From an uncultured Eubacteriales bacterium (GTDB lineage: Bacteria > Bacillota > Clostridia > Monoglobales > UMGS1388), in the NCBI GenBank assembly GCA_900551345.1, contig URVP01000042.1, positions 1-9,774 on the forward strand: DNA of 9,774 nucleotides. Direction: 5' to 3'. Position 1 is the first letter of the stretch, and each line of letters begins with the position of its first letter. The position numbers and the translations under genes were made by a program. Below, piece after piece: positions 1 to 6,296 of this stretch. Below the pieces are notes generated by a model that worked only from the letters and a program-made list of their open reading frames with translations, searched no databases and was not told where the DNA came from.

Positions 1-17
1 AGCTGAGCCATGCCGCC
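1..17 (-). tRNA. 5' end of a tRNA gene, cut by the window edge (isotype unknown)
   Basis: On the minus strand the last bases before the window edge read GGCGGCATGGCTCAGCT. This fits the first 17 positions of a tRNA: a seven-base acceptor strand, U8, a purine at 9, a GCUC D-stem strand at 10-13, A14 and G15. A consensus promoter lies upstream, with a predicted start about 20 nt before the mature 5' end, as expected for a tRNA transcript. The anticodon is outside the window, so the isotype cannot be given. A chance resemblance remains possible because only 17 nt are visible. Confidence 0.55.
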
Positions 18-44
18 ATGTATGTCTTGACCGACGCAAGAGAT

Positions 45-73
45 ATATTATCATAAATAAAATAGCTTGTCAA
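45..73 (-). promoter_or_regulatory. Leftward sigma-A promoter of the tRNA at the window edge
   Basis: On the minus strand, TTGACA (68-73) is followed by a 17-bp spacer and TAATAT (45-50). The expected start is near position 38. It points away from the DHHW gene, so the first 240 bases form a divergent promoter region. Confidence 0.65.
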
Positions 74-146
74 GTCTTTTTTAAAAATTTTGACAAAAAT
101 AGAAAAAATATTTTTATAAGCATCATAAATATTATTTGTAAAATGA

Positions 147-175
147 TTGAAATATATCCGCGGATGTGTTATTAT
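147..175 (+). promoter_or_regulatory. Promoter of the DHHW protein gene, with a palindrome in the spacer
   Basis: TTGAAA (147-152), a 17-bp spacer and TATTAT (170-175) give five of six matches to each consensus hexamer. The predicted start near 182 leaves a leader of about 60 nt before the TTG start codon. The spacer contains the perfect palindrome ATCCGCGGAT (156-165), a GC-rich island in a very AT-rich stretch and a possible operator. A second, weaker candidate starts with TTGACA at 90-95. Confidence 0.55.
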
Positions 176-240
176 TATTTTGCTTAAATTAACATACTTT
201 TAAATATATTATATATAGCTCATATGGAGGTTTAAAACAA

Positions 241-1605
241 TTGAAAAAGTTTTTTATGATAATAGCAGTGGTATTGCTGGCTCTTATTCCCATCGTACCC
301 ATGCAGCAAACATATGCAAAGCTTGTGATGATAATAAACCCAGCTGAAAATACCTTTACAATAAACGGAGATACATATATATTGAAAAACAAAACCATAA
401 CTGACGGCAGATCCGTTTTTGTGCCTTTAAGAGAAGTTTATACAAATATAGGTTATGGCGTTGAATGGGATGCTGATGCAAACGCAGTGGTTTGCACAGG
501 TGACGGTAATCAAATTATTATGATTGTCTCAAAAGACCGCATTAATGTAAATTCAAAAATGATTAATGTGAAAATAGCACCGTTTTTTTACGAAAGCAAC
601 CTATACATAAGTACAGAAATTTTACAAAAAAGCACCGGGCTTGATGTACAGACAGTAGGTTTTACTCCCGGCAGATATGACAACGGGATTGATAATACGG
701 TTATCGACGACTCACTTCGCACTCAGACTGTACGAGCAAAAGGGTCAATATTGATTTCGGGAACCCGTGCAATGGAATCAATTGTAATAAGCGGCAGCGA
801 TGATTATGCTTCCATCGTAAGCCAAGCAGCAGCAATGCTGCCCGGTCGCACAGTTTACAATATGGTTGTCCCCACAGGAGCTGAGTATTACGCAGAAAAA
901 GGGTACAGTATAAAAGATTCAGTCTCCCAGCTTTACAAAAAACTTGATCCACAGGTTGTTGCCATAAATGTATTTGATGCACTTGATGAACACAAAGGAG
1001 AAAATATATACTTCAGAACCGACCATCATTGGACACAGCGAGGCGCATACTATGCATATAAAAAAATGCTTGAGTTTTCTCACCGTGAGCTGCCTTCTCT
1101 GTCGGAATTTCCAATACAGACTAAATCATATGTAGGTTCTATGGCAAGCTTTTTATCCGGAACGGCTTATGCACAGCTTATTAAAGACAACCCGGACGAA
1201 ATAGAATACTTTACACCCATAGCCCAAACAAGTGCAGAAGTATATAACGACATGTGGCTGACCCAAAAAGCACGAAATGTAAGCGTTGTTTCGGCAAGCG
1301 GCGGATATCTGGGATTTATAGGCGGTGACGCTCCCGTAACGGCGATAAAAACAAACTGCGAATCGGACAAAAAACTGCTTATATTAAAAGAATCATATGG
1401 AAACGCACTTGCCACATGGGCAGTTAATAATTACCGTGAAATATATGTAGTTGATCCCCGTTATTTCAATAATGAAAAGCATCCCAACTCCTTTAAACTG
1501 GCAGACTTTTGCAACTACAAAAATATTGACGACATTCTGTTCATAAACTATCCGGGCGGCGTCTCTTCGGCTGATTATCGCAACGGATTGAGAAAGATGC
1601 TGTGA
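241..1605 (+). CDS. Exported stalk-domain plus DHHW-family protein (SGNH-hydrolase-like)
   Basis: A 454-residue exported protein. Residues 1-26 look like a signal peptide: KK, a hydrophobic core, then a TYA-type cleavage site. Residues about 33-140 resemble the copper amine oxidase N-terminal (stalk) domain found on many clostridial surface proteins; the phrases INGDTY and VFVPLREV are typical. Residues about 160-454 match the DHHW family, related to the AlgX/AlgJ group of SGNH-fold polysaccharide O-acetyltransferases. The motif TDHHW has D261, H262, H263 and W264, and the late KESYGN motif offers S385 as the likely nucleophile. By analogy with AlgX/AlgJ it may acetylate or deacetylate a cell-surface glycan, but the substrate is unknown and no MBOAT acyltransferase partner lies nearby. 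The start is TTG at 241, ten bases after GGAGG (226-230), at the beginning of the signal peptide. It has its own promoter and a following hairpin, so it appears monocistronic. Confidence 0.8.
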   Translation: MKKFFMIIAVVLLALIPIVPMQQTYAKLVMIINPAENTFTINGDTYILKNKTITDGRSVFVPLREVYTNIGYGVEWDADANAVVCTGDGNQIIMIVSKDRINVNSKMINVKIAPFFYESNLYISTEILQKSTGLDVQTVGFTPGRYDNGIDNTVIDDSLRTQTVRAKGSILISGTRAMESIVISGSDDYASIVSQAAAMLPGRTVYNMVVPTGAEYYAEKGYSIKDSVSQLYKKLDPQVVAINVFDALDEHKGENIYFRTDHHWTQRGAYYAYKKMLEFSHRELPSLSEFPIQTKSYVGSMASFLSGTAYAQLIKDNPDEIEYFTPIAQTSAEVYNDMWLTQKARNVSVVSASGGYLGFIGGDAPVTAIKTNCESDKKLLILKESYGNALATWAVNNYREIYVVDPRYFNNEKHPNSFKLADFCNYKNIDDILFINYPGGVSSADYRNGLRKML

Positions 1606-1629
1606 AACAGACTAAATAAACACCGCTCA

Positions 1630-1669
1630 AAATGGCTTAACACCTGTTTTACCAGATGTTGAGCCATTT
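1630..1669 (+). terminator. Terminator-like hairpin after the DHHW gene
   Basis: A 17-bp inverted repeat (1630-1646 with 1653-1669) has one mismatch, one G-T pair and a six-base loop. It begins 25 bases after the stop codon. The T-tract after it is poor (ATGATTTTC), so termination may be partial. Confidence 0.5.
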
Positions 1670-1714
1670 ATGATTTTCAATTACCGATTGTATATTTAAT
1701 ATTTTATTTTTTAT

Positions 1715-1743
1715 ATGACTTTTTCGAGTAAATATGGTAAAAT
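1715..1743 (+). promoter_or_regulatory. Probable ligA promoter
   Basis: ATGACT (1715-1720), a 17-bp spacer and TAAAAT (1738-1743) with a TG extended -10 element (1735-1736). The predicted start near 1750 leaves about 28 nt before the ligA ATG. The -35 is only a four-of-six match. Confidence 0.45.
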
Positions 1744-1777
1744 ATAAATATATCATCACGGAAGGAACTGTTTAAGT

Positions 1778-3760
1778 ATGGACGATAAAACAAGAATTGA
1801 AGAACTGAGAAAACAACTTGAATATCATAACAATAAATATTATAACGAAGACAATCCTGAAATTTCGGACTACGAATACGACATGATGCTTCGTGAACTT
1901 GAGGTGCTGGAAGAGAAAAATCCTCATTTAAAATCCGCAGCCTCCCCTACCGCACATGTAGGCGGAACGGCTTCAGCCAAGTTTGCGCCTGTTGAGCATA
2001 CGGTAACAATGCAGAGTCTTGGAGATGTATTTTCATACGAGGAACTGGCAGACTTTGTAGGTAAAATTGAAGAAAAAGTCGGTAAAGACGCTGCTGTTTT
2101 TTCGGTAGAACCCAAAATTGACGGACTTTCTGTATCCCTTGAATATCGGAAGGGCAAACTTGAAAGAGGCTCCACAAGAGGGAACGGAAGCGTAGGAGAA
2201 GATATTACTCAAAATCTGCTTGCCATAGACGATGTTCCGGAATTTCTCACCAATGCGCCTGATTTTATGGAGGTTCGCGGAGAGGTATATATGCCCGAAG
2301 AAAGTTTTATCCGGCTTAACCGCCGCAGAGAGGAGCTTGAGCAGCCTCTTTTTGCAAATCCGAGAAATGCGGCGGCAGGTTCCCTCAGACAGTTGGACAG
2401 TAAAATCACGGCTGAAAGAGGCCTTAGCATACTGGTATTTAACATGCAAAGATCAGAAGGGATAAGTTATAATACCCATAAAGAAAGTCTGGAAATAATA
2501 AGCCAATGCGGCATAAAAACCGTACCTGTAAAGTTGTGCAAAGGCATTGAAGAAATATGGTCAGAAATTGAAAAAATCGGCAGCACACGAGGAGAACAGC
2601 CTTATGATATAGACGGAGCGGTGGTCAAGATAAATGACTTGGCTCTTCGTCAGGAACTTGGTTCTACCAGTAAGGCGCCAAAATGGGCAATAGCCTATAA
2701 ATACCCACCCGAAGAAAAAGAAACTACTCTTGAAGATATATATGTTCAGGTAGGTATGTCGGGAGTGTTGACACCCAACGCTCGTCTTACTCCGGTAAGG
2801 CTTGCCGGTACAACAGTAAGCCGAGCAACCCTTCACAACATAGACAACATCCGAGATAAAGACATACGCATAGGAGACAGGGTAATTGTACGCAAAGCGG
2901 GCGAAATAATACCCGAAATAGTACGGTCTGTTCAAGGCAAAAGAACGGGCAGGGAAACTATTTTTGAAATGCCTTCAGTCTGTCCCGAATGCGGCAGTCC
3001 CACCATACGGATTGAAGGCGAAGCCGCCGTAAGATGTAGTGGTATTGACTGTCCCGCACAAAAGGCAAGGCACATAATACACTATGCATCAAAAAAAGCA
3101 ATGGATATAGACGGACTGGGTCCGGCAATAATAAACCAGCTTATTTCGTTAAATTTCATAAAAGATATAGCAGATTTATACGAACTAAACCCCATGGAAC
3201 TGATTATGATGGACAAGATGGGGGAAAAAAGTGCGGACAATTTGATAACGGCTGTTGAAAACTCCAAAAGCAGAGGTCTTGCCCGTGTTCTTACAGGGCT
3301 GGGTATTCCGCTGGTAGGGGAAAGAGCTGCCAAACTTATTGCAAACAGATTTGGAAATATAGATGCAATATATAACGCAAGTGAAGAGGAACTGTCAGAT
3401 ATAAACGATATAGGAGAAAAAAGTGCAAAAAGTATAAGGGCTTATTTAAACAATCCCCATAACAAACTGCTTATAGAACGACTCAGAGCACATGGTGTAG
3501 ATATGACACAGCCAAAAGAACAAACCTCTGATAAAAGATTTGAAGGCAAAACCTTTGTTATCACAGGCACTCTGGAAAAATACAAGCGTGAGGAAGCAAA
3601 GGCAATTATCGAAAGTTTCGGAGGGAAAGCGTCGGGCAGCGTATCCAAAAAGACAGACTTTGTGCTTGCGGGAGAAGCGGCAGGCAGCAAGCTTGAAAAA
3701 GCAAATCAACTGGGCATTAAAGTTATATCCGAAGAGGAATTCGACAACATGATAAATTAA
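1778..3760 (+). CDS. ligA: NAD-dependent DNA ligase LigA
   Basis: A 660-residue enzyme, close to the usual 660-680 residues of bacterial LigA. It seals nicks in DNA using NAD+, chiefly joining Okazaki fragments and finishing repair. Domain Ia is at the N terminus (YHNNKYY and PEISDYEYD, the NMN-binding region). The adenylation domain carries the KIDG motif with K113 as the AMP-accepting lysine. The OB fold is central. A Cys4 zinc site follows (C402, C405, C420, C425), then helix-hairpin-helix repeats (about 430-580) and a C-terminal BRCT domain (about 588-660). All catalytic landmarks are present. The start is ATG 1778, preceded by GGAAGGA at 1760-1766. In many Firmicutes ligA follows pcrA; here it stands alone between its own promoter and a strong terminator. 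Confidence 0.97.
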   Translation: MDDKTRIEELRKQLEYHNNKYYNEDNPEISDYEYDMMLRELEVLEEKNPHLKSAASPTAHVGGTASAKFAPVEHTVTMQSLGDVFSYEELADFVGKIEEKVGKDAAVFSVEPKIDGLSVSLEYRKGKLERGSTRGNGSVGEDITQNLLAIDDVPEFLTNAPDFMEVRGEVYMPEESFIRLNRRREELEQPLFANPRNAAAGSLRQLDSKITAERGLSILVFNMQRSEGISYNTHKESLEIISQCGIKTVPVKLCKGIEEIWSEIEKIGSTRGEQPYDIDGAVVKINDLALRQELGSTSKAPKWAIAYKYPPEEKETTLEDIYVQVGMSGVLTPNARLTPVRLAGTTVSRATLHNIDNIRDKDIRIGDRVIVRKAGEIIPEIVRSVQGKRTGRETIFEMPSVCPECGSPTIRIEGEAAVRCSGIDCPAQKARHIIHYASKKAMDIDGLGPAIINQLISLNFIKDIADLYELNPMELIMMDKMGEKSADNLITAVENSKSRGLARVLTGLGIPLVGERAAKLIANRFGNIDAIYNASEEELSDINDIGEKSAKSIRAYLNNPHNKLLIERLRAHGVDMTQPKEQTSDKRFEGKTFVITGTLEKYKREEAKAIIESFGGKASGSVSKKTDFVLAGEAAGSKLEKANQLGIKVISEEEFDNMIN

Positions 3761-3768
3761 TAAAATAT

Positions 3769-3813
3769 AATATGCACCCTTAAAGTAAAGCAAATACTTT
3801 TAGGGTGCATATT
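3769..3813 (+). terminator. Intrinsic terminator of ligA
   Basis: A 19-bp stem (3769-3787 with 3795-3813) has one mismatch and a seven-base loop, eight bases after the ligA stop. TTTTAT completes the right arm and its edge. It lies end-to-end with the terminator of the oppositely transcribed RNA element at 3828-3907. Confidence 0.8.
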
Positions 3814-3827
3814 TTATACAAAAAGGC

Positions 3828-3861
3828 AAAAAAATTGCCGGCGATAAACGGTATCACCGAC
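3828..3861 (-). terminator. Intrinsic terminator of small RNA copy 1
   Basis: On the minus strand a 9-bp stem (3853-3861 with 3837-3845) contains two G-U pairs and a seven-base loop. It is followed by AA and seven Ts (3828-3834). Its sequence is unrelated to the hairpin of copy 2. Confidence 0.75.
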
Positions 3862-3907
3862 GAGTACTATAAGGGATGGAATGAAAAAAGATTATTAGCA
3901 ACTGTGC
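3828..3907 (-). ncRNA. Predicted small RNA, copy 1 of a two-member family
   Basis: The predicted transcript is about 80 nt and runs leftward from about 3907. The first 39 nt (3869-3907) start GCACAGTTGCTAATAATC and end CATTCCATCCCTTAT. They match copy 2 at 6297-6334 except for one extra T in a T-run. A terminator hairpin with a seven-T tail follows. The promoter is close to consensus. The conserved core has no obvious internal stem, so it would be single-stranded and free to pair; its C-rich part can pair with purine-rich ribosome binding sites. It has no open reading frame of useful length. I do not recognise the family. The alternative is a dispersed repeat, but conservation of promoter hexamers and core with divergent spacer and terminator argues for a selected RNA gene. 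Confidence 0.7.
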
Positions 3908-3913
3908 GAGTAT

Positions 3914-3965
3914 ATTATACTAAACAGTTGTATGTTTGGCAATACATATTTTTGGTAAATATGCA
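3914..3965 (-). promoter_or_regulatory. Promoter and conserved upstream element of small RNA copy 1
   Basis: On the minus strand: TTGCCA (3937-3942), a 17-bp spacer and a perfect TATAAT (3914-3919). The predicted start is the G at 3907, which is where near-perfect identity with copy 2 begins. Four bases upstream of the -35 lies TTTACCAAAAATA (3947-3959), with TGCA two bases further out (3962-3965). Both are present at the same spacing in copy 2. The block may be an UP element or an activator site. Confidence 0.7.
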
Positions 3966-4056
3966 AGAAAACAACAAAGCGTTTTTATGCACATTGCACA
4001 GGTGAGATTGCTATTTATATCGTTTTTAAAAAATCGTCTCATTTTTTTTGGTTAAT

Positions 4057-4087
4057 TTGACAAGCTGAAATATCCATATTGCATAAA
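4057..4087 (+). promoter_or_regulatory. Possible lipoprotein gene promoter
   Basis: TTGACA (4057-4062) is a perfect -35, but the best -10 candidate, CATAAA (4082-4087), is 19 bp away and weak. The element is in a sensible place, about 60 bases before the coding start, but the -10 is uncertain. Confidence 0.3.
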
Positions 4088-4147
4088 TACTTTACTTAAA
4101 ATTGGAAAAGATATATTTAAAACCAAAAAGAAAGGATGTTTTAGTAT

Positions 4148-4660
4148 ATGAAAAAAAGTGCAATTGTCGCTCTTTTCGCAGCCATTATGATTTTTGCCTG
4201 CGGATGCAGCAGCAACGATGCTCAAAACATGATGGATGATGCAGAAAACATGGCAGAGGATATGGCAGACGGTGCTGAAAACATGGTGGACAATATAGAA
4301 AAAAGTATTTTCCCCTCTGAGCTCGAAGAAGAAGGCTCTGAGTATTTTAGAGTTACAAGCAGCAGCACCGATAACAACATGGTTACCCTTAAAGGTACCG
4401 TTATGATGAAAATTGATAAAGACGACGGTACAGTAGAATATGAATACGGCAAGCAGGACAGTGAAATAACCTTTGACGCAGATAATGCAAAAATTAAGTA
4501 TTATGACGAAGAAAATTCAAAGGATACTACCGAGACTTTCTCTGAATATTTGAAAAAATACGGTGACGAAATCAAGGACAAGATTTACAAAATAACAATT
4601 GAAGACGGAATTATAACAGAAATTGCGGAAGCCGATTATCAGGCGTCCATAAATTACTGA
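4148..4660 (+). CDS. Small acidic lipoprotein of unknown function
   Basis: A 170-residue predicted lipoprotein. The N terminus (MKKS, a hydrophobic run, then IFACGCSS) is a lipoprotein signal; C18 (IFAC) or C20 (ACGC) would be the lipidated residue. Residues about 23-52 form an acidic, Met/Asn-rich repetitive segment in which A-E/Q-N-M recurs at 7- and 11-residue spacing, probably an amphipathic tether helix. The remainder is acidic and has alternating beta-like stretches (VTLKGTVMMKI, EITFDADNAKIKYY, YKITIEDGIITEI), suggesting a small extracellular beta-rich domain. I do not recognise the family. The start ATG 4148 follows AAAGGA (4131-4136) with an 11-base gap. A strong terminator comes 47 bases after the stop. 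The ribosome-binding region partly complements the small-RNA core encoded nearby. Confidence 0.85.
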   Translation: MKKSAIVALFAAIMIFACGCSSNDAQNMMDDAENMAEDMADGAENMVDNIEKSIFPSELEEEGSEYFRVTSSSTDNNMVTLKGTVMMKIDKDDGTVEYEYGKQDSEITFDADNAKIKYYDEENSKDTTETFSEYLKKYGDEIKDKIYKITIEDGIITEIAEADYQASINY

Positions 4661-4707
4661 TTCAAAACATGTTGTCTTTGTGCATAGTGCAGCGACGCAT
4701 ATGTATA

Positions 4708-4741
4708 AAAAACGGCTTTTGCTCAAGCAAAAGCCGTTTTT
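4708..4741. terminator. Bidirectional terminator between the lipoprotein gene and tyrS
   Basis: A perfect 15-bp stem (4708-4722 with 4727-4741) with a TCAA loop. It ends in a T-run rightward and, because the left arm begins with As, also in a T-run leftward. It sits between convergent genes and can end both transcripts. Confidence 0.9.
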
Positions 4742-4758
4742 CACTTTTTCCACATCAT

Positions 4759-5982
4759 TTATTCCATAACGATTTTATGGAATGTTTTTTTGCCTTTTTT
4801 AATAATCATTTCACCGTCTTTAAAATCATCGGCTGTTATAAGCTTTGAAATATCAGTAACCTTTTCATCATTAATAGAAAGACCGCCCTGTTGGATAACT
4901 CTTCTTCCTTCACCTTTGGACGGTACAAGACCGGCAAGAACAAGAATATCAATAATATTCTTTCCTTCAGAAAGTTCACCGGCAGGAATAGCGGTAGAAG
5001 GCATATTTTCGCTGGAAGCACCTTTTGAGAAGAGTGCAAGTGCTGCCTCGTCGGCTTTCTTTGCCTCCTCCTCACCGTGAACCATCTTAGTAAGCTCGTA
5101 TGCAAGGATTCTCTTAGCATCGTTAAGCTGACTGCCCTCCCATTTTTCCATCTTAGCAACCTCATCAAGAGGGATAAAAGTGAGCATTTTTATAACACGA
5201 ATAACATCACGGTCATCCACATTGCGCCAATACTGATAAAATTCAAAAGGTGTTGTCTTGTTCGGGTCAAGCCATACCGCACCGTTTGCTGTTTTACCCA
5301 TCTTTTTACCTTCGCTGTTCATAAGCAGGGTGATCGTCATAGCATATGCATCCTTGCCCGTTTTACGCCGTATAAGGTCAGCACCGAACAGCATATTGCT
5401 CCATTGGTCGTCGCCTCCGAACTGCATGTTGCAGCCGTAATGTTCGTTAAGATAATAAAAATCATAAGACTGCATTATCATATAGTTAAACTCAAGGAAG
5501 CTTAATCCTTTTTCCATACGCTGTTTATAGCACTCAGCACGAAGCATATTATTAACAGAGAAGCACGCTCCCACATCTCTTAAAAGCTCAATATAATTAA
5601 GCTTAAGCAGCCAATCTGCATTATTAACCATTATAGCCTTATCTTCGCCAAACTCGATAAAACGCTCCATCTGCTTTTTGAAACAATCGCAGTTATGCTG
5701 TATGGTTTCAGGAGTCATCATGGAACGCATATCCGTTCTTCCTGACGGATCGCCAATGTAACCTGTACCTCCTCCTATAAGCACAACAGGCTTATTACCT
5801 GCCATCTGCAAACGCTTCATAAGGCACAGAGCCATAAAATGTCCCACATGGAGTGAATCGGCGGTAGGGTCAAAACCGATATAGAATTTTGCGCCTCCGC
5901 TGTTAATAAGGTCTCTTATTTCTTTTTCGTCAGTAACCTGTGCGATAAGTCCTCTTTCTTGAAGTTCCTCATAAATTCCCAT
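4759..5982 (-). CDS. tyrS: Tyrosyl-tRNA synthetase
   Basis: A 407-residue class I aminoacyl-tRNA synthetase that charges tRNA-Tyr with tyrosine using ATP. Y34 and D38 (YIGFDPTADSL) are in the tyrosine-binding region, followed by the HIGH-type motif HVGH (45-48). QFGGDDQWSN is the family's tyrosine/ATP pocket region, and the KMSKS loop reads KMGKT (227-231), a usual form in bacterial TyrRS. The C-terminal ~65 residues form an S4 RNA-binding domain. The start is ATG 5982, giving the familiar MGIYEELQERGLI N terminus, with AAGGAAAGGCG-type Shine-Dalgarno bases upstream (5994-6004). An in-frame extension to 6105 exists, but it would translate through the promoter at 6020-6048 and is rejected. The 5' leader is only about 30 nt, with no room for a T-box. 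Confidence 0.96.
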   Translation of the reverse strand: MGIYEELQERGLIAQVTDEKEIRDLINSGGAKFYIGFDPTADSLHVGHFMALCLMKRLQMAGNKPVVLIGGGTGYIGDPSGRTDMRSMMTPETIQHNCDCFKKQMERFIEFGEDKAIMVNNADWLLKLNYIELLRDVGACFSVNNMLRAECYKQRMEKGLSFLEFNYMIMQSYDFYYLNEHYGCNMQFGGDDQWSNMLFGADLIRRKTGKDAYAMTITLLMNSEGKKMGKTANGAVWLDPNKTTPFEFYQYWRNVDDRDVIRVIKMLTFIPLDEVAKMEKWEGSQLNDAKRILAYELTKMVHGEEEAKKADEAALALFSKGASSENMPSTAIPAGELSEGKNIIDILVLAGLVPSKGEGRRVIQQGGLSINDEKVTDISKLITADDFKDGEMIIKKGKKTFHKIVME

Positions 5983-6019
5983 TTGTTCTAATTCGCCTTT
6001 CCTTGTATAATTAAATATA

Positions 6020-6048
6020 ATATTAGCATAATCGGATATATTTGTCAA
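6020..6048 (-). promoter_or_regulatory. tyrS promoter
   Basis: On the minus strand: TTGACA (6043-6048), a 17-bp spacer and TAATAT (6020-6025) with a TG extended -10. The predicted start is near 6013, about 30 nt before the ATG. It fixes the tyrS start codon and shows that tyrS here is not T-box controlled from this promoter. Confidence 0.75.
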
Positions 6049-6238
6049 AAGAAAAACCACTTTACATATAAGCATGCCGTCAGCTTGTCCCTGAAAAAGA
6101 CGCAAACAAACAGCTTTTATGTATTTTTAACTGTTTTCAATGTATATATTTTTGCAAAGTGACTACTTTTTTGTCACAATTTTTGTATATTGCTTTTTCT
6201 GTTTGTGAATATTGCACAATTTTAGCTATGTGATTTAA

Positions 6239-6290
6239 TGCAACTTTACCAAAAATACATCTTGCGAAACAGCTCATATTTTGCTATACT
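6239..6290 (+). promoter_or_regulatory. Promoter and conserved upstream element of small RNA copy 2
   Basis: TTGCGA (6262-6267), a 17-bp spacer and TATACT (6285-6290) with TG extended -10 bases (6282-6283). The predicted start is G6297. TGCA (6239-6242) and TTTACCAAAAATA (6245-6257) lie upstream at the same spacing as in copy 1. From TGCA to the start site the two copies align over 58 bases without a gap, with most mismatches in the -35/-10 spacer. Confidence 0.7.
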
Positions 6291-6296
6291 ATGTTT

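Noticed and set aside
3805..4005. 66-codon open frame after ligA
   Set aside because: It starts inside the ligA terminator, has no ribosome site and runs antisense through the small-RNA element; the one-base length difference between the two copies would break the frame, so the conservation is not protein-level.
4222..4290. Tandem DNA repeat in the lipoprotein gene
   Set aside because: The repetition is visible in the protein but the DNA units differ too much to be a recent tandem duplication.
5983..6105. N-terminal extension of tyrS to 6105
   Set aside because: It would translate across the TTGACA-17-TAATAT promoter and adds residues not found in tyrosyl-tRNA synthetases.
6159..6177. GTGAC/GTCAC inverted repeat upstream of tyrS and small RNA copy 2
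   Set aside because: Only five base pairs with a nine-base gap in an AT-rich region; no second copy in the window supports it as an operator.
6203..6219. TTGTG-N7-CACAA inverted repeat resembling a Rex site upstream of small RNA copy 2
   Set aside because: It is one base shorter than the usual Rex spacing, lies about 60 bases from the -10, and the matching region of copy 1 lacks the palindrome.
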